Assembly (NCBI GenBank): GCA_963711705.1 | Contig: CAVQFM010000019.1 | Location: 1-64,000, forward strand | Direction: 5' to 3' | DNA length: 64,000 nt | DNA from: RYN-230 sp963711705 | GTDB taxonomy: Bacteria; Actinomycetota; Actinomycetes; Streptosporangiales; Streptosporangiaceae | Shown: in pieces, positions 43,560-52,465 of the stretch | How positions within the stretch are numbered: the stretch's first letter is position 1 | Layout: the number at the start of each line of letters is the position of its first letter | Position numbers and translations under genes: made by a program | Notes under the pieces: generated by a model | Database searches by the model: none | What the model was told of the DNA's origin: nothing | What the model saw: the letters and a program-made list of their open reading frames with translations, nothing else

Positions 43560-44810
43560 ATGGCAGAGCGCTATCCCATCCGGCCCGTCCGCGAGGACGA
43601 GTTCGATGCCTTCCACACCACCAATGAGCACGCCTTTCACGACCGGCCGCCAACCCCGGAGCACCGCGCGGAGATGCTCAGCCGGTTCGAGCTGGACCGC
43701 AGCCTGGCCGCGTTCGACGGGTCCACGCCGGTCGCCAGCGCCGGGGTGTGGAGCTTCCGGATGTGCGTGCCCGGCGCGCTGACCGCGACCGCGGGGGTCA
43801 CCTGGATCGCGGTCATGCCGTCGCACCGGCGGCGCGGCATCCTCTCCGCGATGATGCGCCGCCAGCTGGTGGACATCCACGAGCGGGGCGAGGCCATCGC
43901 GGCCCTGTGGGCATCGGAGGCGGGCATCTACGGCCGGTACGGCTACGGGCGGGCGTCCTGGCATGTCAGCCTCAGCTTTCAGCACGGTGAGGGGGCCCTG
44001 GCCCGGCACGCCCCGGCCGACCCCGCGATCCGGCTGCGGATCGTGGACCCGCCGGCCGCCCTGGCCGAGCTGGCCAAGGTTTACGACCTGCTGCTGCCGG
44101 TCCAGCCGGGTTTCTTCGCCCGGAACGATTCCTGGTGGAAGCGGGTGATCGACGACGCGGAGGAGGACCGGCAGGGGTACAGCCCGCTGCGCTGCGTGCT
44201 GGCCGAGGACGATGCGGGCCCACGCGGGTACGCGCTGTACGCCGGGCGCGGGCAGTGGGATGACCGGACGTTCCTGCCGGACGCCGCCCTGGAGGTCCGC
44301 GAGCTGGTCGCGGCCGACCCGGCGGCCACCGCCGCCCTGTGGGGCGACTTGCTGAGCCGTGACCTGGTCAGCAGGCTGACGGCGAGCCTGCGGCCCGCCG
44401 ACGACCCGGTGCTGCAGATGCTGGCCGACCCGCGGCGGGCCCGCCCGCAGATCAGCGACGGCCTGTGGATCCGGGTGGTGGACGTGCCCGCGGCGCTCAC
44501 CGTACGGCGGTACTCGGCCCCGGTCAACATGGTCATCGAGATCACCGATGACATGTGCCCGTGGAACCAGGGCCGGTGGCGGCTGACCAGTCCCGGCCTG
44601 GCGGGCGGCCCGGCCCGCTGCGTGCCGTCCACCGATGACGCCGATGTCGTGCTGCCCGTGGCCACGCTCGGCGCTGCCTACCTGGGCGGTACCCGGCTGG
44701 GCACGCTGGCCCGGGCCGGGCTGGCCACCGAGCTGCGCGCCGGCACGGTGGACCTGCTGTCCGCCGCGCTGTCCTGGGACCCGGCCCCGTGGTGCCCGAT
44801 CATCTTCTGA
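43560..44810 (+). CDS. Eis-like GNAT N-acetyltransferase
   Basis: A 416-residue protein with the Eis tripartite layout: two GNAT halves and a sterol-carrier-protein-like C-terminal domain. The acetyl-CoA loop is V-M-P-S-H-R-R-R-G-I-L-S-A-M-M near residue 85 (R/Q-x-x-G-x-G/A type). E-A-G-I-Y-G-R-Y-G-Y-G near 120 is the Eis signature, and the C-terminal carboxylate ends P-I-I-F, typical of the family, in which the terminal phenylalanine carboxylate is the catalytic base. Mycobacterial Eis acetylates aminoglycosides at several positions; the natural substrate here is unknown. ATG 43560 follows GTAGGA. Confidence 0.9.
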   Translation: MAERYPIRPVREDEFDAFHTTNEHAFHDRPPTPEHRAEMLSRFELDRSLAAFDGSTPVASAGVWSFRMCVPGALTATAGVTWIAVMPSHRRRGILSAMMRRQLVDIHERGEAIAALWASEAGIYGRYGYGRASWHVSLSFQHGEGALARHAPADPAIRLRIVDPPAALAELAKVYDLLLPVQPGFFARNDSWWKRVIDDAEEDRQGYSPLRCVLAEDDAGPRGYALYAGRGQWDDRTFLPDAALEVRELVAADPAATAALWGDLLSRDLVSRLTASLRPADDPVLQMLADPRRARPQISDGLWIRVVDVPAALTVRRYSAPVNMVIEITDDMCPWNQGRWRLTSPGLAGGPARCVPSTDDADVVLPVATLGAAYLGGTRLGTLARAGLATELRAGTVDLLSAALSWDPAPWCPIIF

Positions 44811-44903
44811 CCCGGGCGGCACCGGGCGGCCCGGCGCAAATCGGGCCGCCGCCCGCTGAGTGAGCCGCCCCCGCCGTGGAAAGACTGCCTATGGAGGCGC
44901 GCC

Positions 44904-45299
44904 ATGGCAGGGATGAAGATCACACTCGATTCGGCCATGCGGGCCCGGGACGTGTCCCGGCCGCAGGCCCATCATGAGGACGGCGCGCAGCGGGCCGACG
45001 AAACGGCCGCGGCCCGCCCCCGCTCCGCCCGGACCAGCACGGGCCCAGCCAGCACGGGCCCAGCCAGCACCAGGCCCAGCCAGCACCAGCCAGCCAGCAC
45101 CAGCACAGCCAGCACGGGCCGGGCCCGGCCCACTCCGCCAGCCGGGACGCCAGCCGCTAACTCCGCCGCCAGCGCGGATAACAAGGCACCGCGCGCCGCC
45201 CCGCCGCAGCCGTCCCGCTCCCCGGCGCCGCGGGCTGAGGGCCGGCCGCACGGCAGTGGCCGCCGCCGGCGCCGGTCTCGGCGGCGGCCCGGCCACTGA
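44904..45299 (+). CDS. small low-complexity basic protein of unknown function
   Basis: A 131-residue protein. Only the first ~20 residues look conserved in character (M-K-I-T-L-D-S-A-M-R-A-R-D-V-S-R-P). The middle is serine/threonine/glycine/proline repeats, and the end is a strongly basic run of arginines. The ribosome site GGAGG (44893-44897) seven bases before the ATG is convincing. The low-complexity part is encoded by short repeats built on CAGCCAGCA. The gene converges on rpiB. It may bind nucleic acid through its basic tail, but no family is recognised. Confidence 0.5.
   Translation: MAGMKITLDSAMRARDVSRPQAHHEDGAQRADETAAARPRSARTSTGPASTGPASTRPSQHQPASTSTASTGRARPTPPAGTPAANSAASADNKAPRAAPPQPSRSPAPRAEGRPHGSGRRRRRSRRRPGH
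45047..45118 (+). repeat. CAGCCAGCA-based repeats within the small basic-protein gene
   Basis: Copies of a roughly 15-base unit (CACGGGCCCAGCCAG) appear twice in tandem, followed by variants of CAGCCAGCACCAG. They encode S-T-G-P-A-S-T-G-P-A and related residues. Confidence 0.7.
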
Positions 45300-45324
45300 C
45301 CGTAGCGGCGCCCGCCCGGCCCGC

Positions 45325-45801
45325 TCAGCCGCTGCCGGGTTCGGCTGGCAGCTTGCCGTCCCGCTCGTAGTCGGCGATCATCTTCAGCCGCCGGGCGTGC
45401 CGCTCCTCGCCGGAGAACGGCGTTTCCACGAATACCTGCGCGAAGCCGACGGCGTCGGGCACCGGGTACATCCGGGCCCCCAGGCTGAGGATGTTCGCGT
45501 CGTTGTGCAGCCGGGCCAGCCGCGCGGTCTCGGTGGTCCAGGCCACCGCCGCCCGGATGCCCGGGATCTTGTTCGACGCGATCTGCTCCCCGTTCCCGGA
45601 CCCGCCGATCACGATGCCCAGGCTGGCCGGGTCCGCGGCCACCGAGGCCGCCGCCCGCATCACGTACACGGGATAGTCGTCCAGCGGCTGGTAGCTGGCT
45701 GGGCCGCAGTCCACGGCCTCATGGCCGGCCGAGCGCAGCCAGTCGATCAACGCCGCCTTGAGCTCGAATCCGGCGTGGTCAGATCCCAGGTAGACGCGCA
45801 C
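45325..45801 (-). CDS. rpiB: ribose-5-phosphate isomerase B
   Basis: A 158-residue LacAB/RpiB-fold isomerase interconverting ribose 5-phosphate and ribulose 5-phosphate in the non-oxidative pentose phosphate pathway. L-G-S-D-H-A-G-F-E near residue 5 is the phosphate-binding motif, G-I-V-I-G-G-S-G-N-G-E-Q-I near 62 is the anion loop; the actinobacterial type with E-Q-I-A-S-N-K and no cysteine in the catalytic position (G-S-G-N-G) is seen, as in mycobacterial RpiB, which uses a glutamate base. The start is GTG at 45801. The DsbA-like gene lies 95 bp upstream on the same strand. Confidence 0.93.
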   Translation of the reverse strand: MRVYLGSDHAGFELKAALIDWLRSAGHEAVDCGPASYQPLDDYPVYVMRAAASVAADPASLGIVIGGSGNGEQIASNKIPGIRAAVAWTTETARLARLHNDANILSLGARMYPVPDAVGFAQVFVETPFSGEERHARRLKMIADYERDGKLPAEPGSG

Positions 45802-45896
45802 GGACGCCAGTCTCTCAGACCGGCGCCCGGCGCGTCTCCCCCGGCCGACCACGTTCCCCCCGGCCGCCCCCAGATGCCACGCGGTGCCAGGCGCCC

Positions 45897-46514
45897 CTAG
45901 TCGAAGATTGGCTCGCGGGTCCGGCTGCGCTTCAGCTCGTAGAAGCCGTCCGTCTGGGTGACCAGGTTGACCCCGTCCCAGAGCCGGGCCGCCGCCTCGC
46001 CGCGCGGGATCGGCGTCACCACCGGCCCGAAAATGGAGGTGCCGTTCATCGAGATGATCGGCGTGCCCACCTCGTAGCCGACCCGCTCGATGCCCTCGGC
46101 GTGCGAGGCACGCACCGCCGCGTCGTACTCGGTGGAGTCCATCGCCTCGGCCAGGTCGGTGGGCAGCCCCGCCTCGGCCAGCGCGGCCTCGATCGTGGGC
46201 CGGTCCTTGGGCGCCTTCTCGTGGTGGAACCGGGTGCCCAGCGCGGTGTACAGCGGGCCGAGGACTTCGGGCCCGAACTTCTGCTCGGCGGCGATGGCCA
46301 CCCGTACCGGCCCCCAGGCCTGCTTCATCAGCTCCTGGTACCGCTCGGACATATCGTCCTTGCCCTCGTTCAGCACGGCCAGGCTCATCACGTGCCAGCG
46401 GATCTGCACCGGGCGCACCTGCTCCACTTCGAGCATCCAGCGCGAGGTGATCCACGCCCACGGGCACAACGGGTCAAACCAGAAATCGACCGGGGTAAGC
46501 TCCTGCTCAGCCAT
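45897..46514 (-). CDS. DsbA-fold mycothiol-dependent nitroreductase-like protein
   Basis: A 205-residue thioredoxin-fold protein very like mycobacterial Rv2466c, a mycothiol-dependent reductase. F-W-F-D-P-L-C-P-W-A-W-I-T-S-R-W is at the N-terminus, then H-V-M-S-L-A-V-L-N-E near residue 41 and A-W-G-P-V-R-V-A near 66. G-T-P-I-I-S-M-N-G near 150 is the cis-proline loop. The active site reads CPWA, whereas the motif I recall for Rv2466c is CPWC, so only the nucleophilic cysteine is present. That fits a monothiol/mycothiol mechanism. ATG 46514 follows AAGGAG. Confidence 0.88.
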   Translation of the reverse strand: MAEQELTPVDFWFDPLCPWAWITSRWMLEVEQVRPVQIRWHVMSLAVLNEGKDDMSERYQELMKQAWGPVRVAIAAEQKFGPEVLGPLYTALGTRFHHEKAPKDRPTIEAALAEAGLPTDLAEAMDSTEYDAAVRASHAEGIERVGYEVGTPIISMNGTSIFGPVVTPIPRGEAAARLWDGVNLVTQTDGFYELKRSRTREPIFD

Positions 46515-46718
46515 GGGGGCTCCTTCTCATCGCTCGGGTGACGCTCGCCAGGGACCGGGGCCAGGCGCGGGGGCGCGCCTGCTTCCCATCCAGCTGACAA
46601 CCGGCGTGCGGCCGGCCGCATTCCAGGACCGGTCGTGGGAAGATGCCCGTCGGCAGCCGCACCGGAGGACCCCGGGTCGGCGGGAACATGGGACACCGGA
46701 CAGGAAGGTGCCAGTCAC

Positions 46719-49262
46719 GTGGCGAACAACCTCACCCGCGACGAGGCGCGGGAGCGGCGGCAGTTGCTCGACGTCGATGCCTACCGGGTGGAACTCGACT
46801 TCACCGGGGACGGGGAGACCTTCGGGTCAGTCACCACCGCCTGGTTCCGCTGCACGGCCCCGGGCGCGGCCAGCTTCATCGAGCTGACCGCGCCAGCCGT
46901 CCGGGAGATCGTGCTCAACGGCGACCCGGTGAGCCTCAGCGCGTTCGACGGCAACCGGATCACCCTGGACGGGCTGCGGGCCGAGAACGAGCTCCGGGTG
47001 GTCGCCGACTGTGCCTACTCCCGCAGTGGCGAGGGCCTGCACCGGTTCACCGACCCGTCCGACGGCGGCATCTATCTGTACTCGGACCTGGAGACCTTCG
47101 ACGCGCACCGGATCTACGCGTGCTTCGATCAGCCCGACCTGAAGGCCGCGTTCGAGTTCGCCATGCTCGCCCCGGACGGCTGGCGGGTGCTGTCGAACAC
47201 AGCCCCCGACGTGGCTGGCGAACCCGGCCCGGAGGGCGCCCGGCGCTGGCACTTCCCGCCCTCGCCGGTCATGTCCACCTACATCACCGCGGTCATCGCC
47301 GGTCCCTATCACCAGGTCACCAGCGAGCATGACGGCATCCCGCTCGGCATCTACTGCCGCCAGTCGCTGGCCGGGTACCTGGACCCGGATGAGATCTTCG
47401 AGGTGACCAGGCAGGGCTTTGACTTCTTCCACGGCGCGTTCGGCGTGCGCTACCCGTTCGGCAAATACGACCAGGTGTTCGTGCCGGAGTACAAGGCGGG
47501 CGCGATGGAGAACGCCGGGTGCGTCACGTTCCTGGAGGACTACATCTTCCGCTCCCGGGTCACCGACTTCGCCCGGGAGCTGCGCGGCGACACGATCCTG
47601 CACGAGATGGCGCACATGTGGTTCGGCGACCTGGTCACCATGCGCTGGTGGGACGATCTGTGGCTGAACGAGTCCTTCGCCACCTGGGCGTCCGCCCTGG
47701 CCCAGTCCGAGGCCACCCGGTGGACTTCGGCCTGGACCACGTTCTGCCAGCTGCACAAGGCCTGGGCCTACCAGCAGGACCAGCTGCCCTCCACGCACCC
47801 GATCGCCGCGGACATCCCGGACATCGCCGCGGTCGAGGTCAACTTCGACGGCATCACCTACGCCAAGGGCGCGTCGGTGCTCAAGCAGCTGGTGGCCTAC
47901 GTCGGCCGGGACCAGTTCCTGACCGGGGTACGGCACTACTTCGACCAGCACGCCTGGGGCAACGCCACGCTCAGCGACCTGCTGGCCGCCCTGCAGGACG
48001 CTTCCGGCCGGGAGCTGTCCGGCTGGTCCAAGCAGTGGCTGGAAACCGCCGGGGTGAACACGCTGCGGCCGGACTTCCAGCTGGATGCCGGCGGCCGGAT
48101 GACCGAGTTCGCTGTCGTGCAGACCGCGGCGCCGTCGCATCCAGTGCTCCGCGCGCACCGCATCGCCGTGGGGCTGTACGACCGGACCGACGCCGGGCTG
48201 GTCCGGCGGCGCCGGGTCGAGACCGACATCGCGGGCGACCGCACCGTCCTGCCTGAGCTGGCCGGGGAACAGCAGCCAGACCTCGTGCTGGTCAACGACG
48301 ACGACCTCACCTACGCGAAGATCCGGCTGGACGATCAGTCGCTCGGCACGCTGATCACCGGGATCAGCGAGTTCACCGAATCGCTGCCCGCCGCGCTGTG
48401 CTGGGCCGCCGCCTGGGACATGTGCCGCGACGCGGAGATGGCCGCCCGGGACTACGTCCAGCTGGTCACCTCGGGGGTGGACCACGCCAGCGACATTTCG
48501 GTGATCTCTACGCTGCTCCGGCAGGCCACGAGCGCGCTGCGCCGGTTCACCGACCCGGCCTGGCGGCCGGCCGGGACGGAGCAGGCGGCCAGCGCCCTGC
48601 TCAGCCTGACGCAGCGGGCCGAGCCCGGTTCCGATCGCCAGCTGGCCTACTTGCAGGCGCTCACCAGCGTGGCCACCCAGCCCGGCGACCTGGCTGTGCT
48701 GGCCGGCCTGCTGGACGGGTCAGCACAGCTGGACGGCCTGGTGGTGGACACCGAGCTGCGCTGGCGGCTGCTGCAGCGCCTGGTCAGCCAGGGCGTGGCC
48801 GGCCCGGCCGAGATCGAGGCCGAACTGGCCCGGGACGCCACCGACGCGGGCCAGCGGCGGGCCGCCACCTGCTGGGCCGAGATCCCCGAGCCGGCCGCCA
48901 AGGAAGCGGCCTGGCAGCAGATCATCAGCGGCACGCTGCCCAACGCCACGTTCCGCGCCACGCTCAACGGGTTCGCCGACCCGGACCAGGCCGGGCTGCT
49001 CGAGCCCTACGCGAAGCGGTACTTCGACGTGGTCGGCGACGTGTGGCGGGACTGGAGCACGGACATGGCCCAGTGGTTCGCCAGCAACGCCTACCCGCTG
49101 GCCCAGATCAGCGAGCGGACCGTGCAGCTGACCGACGACTACATCGCCTCGGCGGCACCGCCCCCGCCGCTGCTCCGGCTGCTGGTGGAGTGCCGGGACA
49201 GCGTGCAGCGGGCCTTGCGCTGCCAGGCCCGGGACCGCCAGGCCGGCGTCCAGGCCGGCTAG
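46719..49262 (+). CDS. pepN: aminopeptidase N
   Basis: An 847-residue M1-family zinc metallopeptidase removing N-terminal residues from peptides in the cytoplasm. The substrate motif G-A-M-E-N is near residue 258, the zinc site H-E-M-A-H-M-W-F-G-D near 295, and the third ligand glutamate in N-E-S-F-A near 318. A C-terminal ERAP1-like helical domain (about 530-840) is complete. The GTG at 46719 follows AGGAAGG. Upstream in-frame codons to 46635 lie in the leader. The stop overlaps the convergent MFS gene's stop (CTAG). Confidence 0.93.
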   Translation: MANNLTRDEARERRQLLDVDAYRVELDFTGDGETFGSVTTAWFRCTAPGAASFIELTAPAVREIVLNGDPVSLSAFDGNRITLDGLRAENELRVVADCAYSRSGEGLHRFTDPSDGGIYLYSDLETFDAHRIYACFDQPDLKAAFEFAMLAPDGWRVLSNTAPDVAGEPGPEGARRWHFPPSPVMSTYITAVIAGPYHQVTSEHDGIPLGIYCRQSLAGYLDPDEIFEVTRQGFDFFHGAFGVRYPFGKYDQVFVPEYKAGAMENAGCVTFLEDYIFRSRVTDFARELRGDTILHEMAHMWFGDLVTMRWWDDLWLNESFATWASALAQSEATRWTSAWTTFCQLHKAWAYQQDQLPSTHPIAADIPDIAAVEVNFDGITYAKGASVLKQLVAYVGRDQFLTGVRHYFDQHAWGNATLSDLLAALQDASGRELSGWSKQWLETAGVNTLRPDFQLDAGGRMTEFAVVQTAAPSHPVLRAHRIAVGLYDRTDAGLVRRRRVETDIAGDRTVLPELAGEQQPDLVLVNDDDLTYAKIRLDDQSLGTLITGISEFTESLPAALCWAAAWDMCRDAEMAARDYVQLVTSGVDHASDISVISTLLRQATSALRRFTDPAWRPAGTEQAASALLSLTQRAEPGSDRQLAYLQALTSVATQPGDLAVLAGLLDGSAQLDGLVVDTELRWRLLQRLVSQGVAGPAEIEAELARDATDAGQRRAATCWAEIPEPAAKEAAWQQIISGTLPNATFRATLNGFADPDQAGLLEPYAKRYFDVVGDVWRDWSTDMAQWFASNAYPLAQISERTVQLTDDYIASAAPPPPLLRLLVECRDSVQRALRCQARDRQAGVQAG

Positions 49263-50496
49263 GCCGCCGACCGGACCGGGCTGGCCACCGCGGCCAGCCC
49301 GAGCAGCACGCACACCGCCCCGCTGGCCAGGCAGGTGGCGGTGACCCCGGCGTGCCCGGCGGTCCAGGTGAGCAGCGCGGCGCCCACCGGCCCGGGCGCG
49401 TAGTGAATCGTCCAGAACGCGGCCGTCACCCGGCCGAGCAGGTAGTCCGGGGTGAGCTGCTGGCGCAGTGACATGGAGCAGATCCCGGCCACGCTGACGC
49501 AGGCCAGGTAGCACGCGGCCAGCGCGGCCACGGCCGGCACCAGGCCGGAAACGCCCAGCCCCCCGACGGCCAGGCCACCCAGCACCAGCGAGCCGATCCA
49601 GCAGCGGCCAAACCCCAGCCGGCGGCGCAGCGGGGCGACGGCCAGGGCGCCACCCACGGTGCCCACCGCCGCCGCGCCGAGCACCAGCCCGACCACCCCG
49701 TCGGGCTGGCCGAGGTCGTGCTTGAGGTAGTAGATGAGCACGTCGGTCAGCCCGTAGGTGGCGAAGATGAAGATGGCCAGCATGACGGTCAGCGCGCGGA
49801 GCACCGGCTGGCGCCACAGGAAGCGCGCCCCGGCCAGCAGCTCGTGCCACCCGCGGCCGGCCCCGCGCCGTCAGCGCCTCCCGGCGCGCGGGCCGGCCGC
49901 CAGCGCCGCACCAGCAGCAGCCCAGCCGCGGACACCGCGAAGCTCGCCGCGTCCACCGCCACCGCCCCGGCCGGGCCGAACGCCCCGGACACCAGCCCGG
50001 CCAGCAGCGGCCCGGCGATGCCGGCGCCGGCGGCGCTGGCGTAGAGCAGGCCGTTCGCCTCAGTGATCCGGTCGCCGCCGGCCAGTGCGGGGATGACCGT
50101 CACGTAGGTCACCTCGAACACCATGCCGATGGCCGCGCAGACCGGCAGGATCACGTACAGCAGCCACACCTGCGGGTGCACCGCCCAGGCCAGCGGGATC
50201 AGCCCGTAAAGCACCAGCCGGGCCAGGTCGCAGCCCAGCATCAGGGCCCAGCGGTCCAGCCGGTCGGCCAGGCTCCCGGCAAGGAACCCGGCCCCGATGG
50301 CCGCCGCCCCGGCCACCCCGGTGAGCAGGCCCATCTGGGCCACTGAGCCGGTGGCCCGCAGCACCAGCAGCGGCAGCGCGATGAGCGCGAACGAGTCCCC
50401 GGCCACCGACAGCGTCTGCGCGGCCAGGAACACGGCGAAGCCGCGGTCGCGCCACAGCGGCGCGGCAGGCCGCCCCCCGGTTCCCGCCGGGGTCAC
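49259..50496 (-). CDS. MFS transporter, interrupted by a frameshift
   Basis: An MFS permease with about 412 residues after repair. The N-terminal half (about 1-210) has six helices with G-F-L-A-G-S-L-A-D-R-L-D-R-W near residue 70, the conserved loop between helices 2 and 3. The C-terminal half begins around L-L-A-G-A-R-F-L-W-R-Q-P-V and has six more helices. Between them the frame changes at about 49850-49856 (in GCCGCGGGTGG); the combined length of 1,238 bp needs one more base. The GTG at 50496 overlaps the malQ stop by four bases (GTGA). Substrate unknown. The break may be an assembly error. Confidence 0.8.
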
Positions 50497-52322
50497 CGGA
50501 GCCCGGCGACCGCCCGCGCCACCGCCCGCACCCCACGGGAATCGGCCAGGTCATCGAGGGATACCGCCCGGCCCTCGCCGTCACACAGCGGGATGCGCCA
50601 GTTCGGGTACTCATCGGTGGTCCCCGGGATGTTCTGCGGGCGGCGGTCGCCCACCGCGTCGGCCAGGGACACGCCGACGAGCAGGGCCGGGGTCCGGGCC
50701 AGGAACGCGTAGCAGGCCACGGTGAAGTCGGCGGGCCCGGGCATCCGGCCGGCCGGGAGCAGGCCCTCGGCCGTCAGGACATCCCGCCAGGCGGCCACGG
50801 CCGACTCGGCCTCGGCCCGTTCGGCCTGGTAGGACCGGGTCAGCAGGCCGAGCCGGGACCGCAGGTCGACCTGCTCCCCGGTGACGAACGAGGCGATCGG
50901 CGGCACGTCGTGCGTGCCCACCATGGCCAGGCAGTTGCGCCGCCACTTGCCCGGCGGCAGCGGCGCCCCGTCCGGGCCGCGCTCGAACCACATCATCGAC
51001 GTGCCGAGCACGCCCTGGTCAGCCAGATAGTCCCGGATCCAGTCGTTGACCGTGCCCAGGTCCTCACCGATGGCCAGCGCCCCGGCCGCGGCCGCCTGGC
51101 CGGTCAGCTGGCCGACCATGGCCCGGTGGTCGTAGCGCACGTACGTGCCCTGCTCGGGGGACAGCCCGGCGGGTACCCACCACAGCCGGAGCAGGCCCAT
51201 CACGTGATCCATCCGCAGCCCGCCGGCGTGCCGCAGGCCCGCGCCGATCAGGTCGGCCAGCGGGGCGTAGCCCTGCCCGGCCAGCCGTTCCGGATGCCAC
51301 GGCGGCTGGTTCCAGTCCTGCCCGAGCTGGTTGAACTCATCCGGCGGGGCGCCCACGCTGACCCCTTCGACCAGCACGTCCCGCCAGGCCCAGGCGTCCG
51401 CGCCGCCCGGATGGCAGCCCACCGCCAGGTCCCGGATGATCCCGATGCGCATCCCGGCCGCCCGCGCGGCCTCCTGGGCCGTGGCCAGCTGGCCCTCGGC
51501 CAGCCACTGCACCCAGGCATGGAACTGCACCTGGCGGGCCAGTCGCGCCCGCTCCGCGGATACCTCGGCATTACGCACGGTCCGCAGCCGGGGGGGCCAG
51601 GTCCGCCAGTCGGGCCCGTGGAGCTCGGCCAGGGCGCACCACAGCGCCCAGTTGGCCAGGTCCTGTCCCTCCCTGGCCTGGTAAGCGTCGAACTCCGCCT
51701 GCCGCGACAGGCTCAGCGGCTGCCGGTGGATGATTTCCAGGGCGGCCCGCTTGGCCCGCCACACCGCGTCCCGGTCCAGCAGTTCGCTGGTGGCGTTCCG
51801 CGCGCGCAGCGGCGCGGCCAGCGAGTCGATGCGCACCCGGTCGCCCGCGGTCAGGCCGGCGTACTCGGGGATGTCCTCGATGCGCAGGTACAGCGGGCTG
51901 GTGAAGCGCCGGCTCATCGGCAGGTAGGGCGACGCGCTCACCGGGGGCAGCGGCTCGGCCGCGTGCAGCGGGTTGATCAGCACGAAGTCGGCGCCCAGGT
52001 CGGTGGAGCTCCAGGCGGCCAGGTCGGCCAGGTCACTGAGGTCGCCGTGCCCCCAGGACTGCCGGGACCGCAGCGAGTACAGCTGCACCGCGAACCCCCA
52101 CGACCGGCCGGCCGGCTCGGGCAGTGCTGGCCCGGGGGGACGGCCCTCCGGAACCCCCCGGTCGCCGCTGGGCGCCGGGCCACCAGCGGGCGCGTCCCCC
52201 AGCGCGGCCAGGATCGCGTCGAGCGTCTGCTGGCCTACCTCGACCTGCCGCCCGTGCCAGTCCCGGTAACTCGTGGCGATGCCCCGGGCCGCCGCCAGCC
52301 GCCTCGTCTCATCACTCCTCAC
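50493..52322 (-). CDS. malQ: 4-alpha-glucanotransferase
   Basis: A 609-residue GH77 amylomaltase. It transfers glucan segments between maltodextrins in the cytoplasm. The nucleophile region is G-L-R-M-D-H-V-M-G-L near residue 375; the acid/base glutamate is in I-G-E-D-L-G-T-V near 420; G-T-H-D-V-P-P-I-A-S-F near 475 carries the third carboxylate. W-G-F-A-V-Q-L-Y-S-L-R-S near 75 begins the barrel. The N-terminal ~65 residues are the small bacterial extension. The GTG at 52322 is used. Its last codon overlaps the MFS start, suggesting coupled synthesis of a sugar-handling pair. Confidence 0.93.
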   Translation of the reverse strand: MRSDETRRLAAARGIATSYRDWHGRQVEVGQQTLDAILAALGDAPAGGPAPSGDRGVPEGRPPGPALPEPAGRSWGFAVQLYSLRSRQSWGHGDLSDLADLAAWSSTDLGADFVLINPLHAAEPLPPVSASPYLPMSRRFTSPLYLRIEDIPEYAGLTAGDRVRIDSLAAPLRARNATSELLDRDAVWRAKRAALEIIHRQPLSLSRQAEFDAYQAREGQDLANWALWCALAELHGPDWRTWPPRLRTVRNAEVSAERARLARQVQFHAWVQWLAEGQLATAQEAARAAGMRIGIIRDLAVGCHPGGADAWAWRDVLVEGVSVGAPPDEFNQLGQDWNQPPWHPERLAGQGYAPLADLIGAGLRHAGGLRMDHVMGLLRLWWVPAGLSPEQGTYVRYDHRAMVGQLTGQAAAAGALAIGEDLGTVNDWIRDYLADQGVLGTSMMWFERGPDGAPLPPGKWRRNCLAMVGTHDVPPIASFVTGEQVDLRSRLGLLTRSYQAERAEAESAVAAWRDVLTAEGLLPAGRMPGPADFTVACYAFLARTPALLVGVSLADAVGDRRPQNIPGTTDEYPNWRIPLCDGEGRAVSLDDLADSRGVRAVARAVAGLR

Positions 52323-52386
52323 CCCTCAATGATCGGGCCAACCGGAGGTGCCCGAGCCCAGACCCGCGCGAGGGCAAACCATCAGC

Positions 52387-52426
52387 GCGGTACATCGCGG
52401 GTGCCGGGGCACCCACGATGCACCGC
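52387..52426 (-). terminator. extended hairpin between membrane-protein and malQ genes
   Basis: An imperfect 40-base palindrome: arms GCGGT-a-CATCG-c-GGGTGCC and GGCACCC-a-CGATG-c-ACCGC around GG. Seventeen pairs with two mismatches. It is 40 bp past the end of the minus-strand membrane-protein gene and upstream of malQ, so it can terminate the acylase operon. The mismatches suggest an old or selected structure. Confidence 0.65.
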
Positions 52427-52465
52427 AGTGACCAAATGCACCACGCTGTGTGGGGGTGGGGTGGG

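Noticed and set aside
43482..44822. A ~446-codon antisense frame over the Eis-like gene.
   Set aside because: The plus strand encodes a complete Eis with GNAT motifs; the antisense product is a glutamine/proline/glycine-rich shadow.
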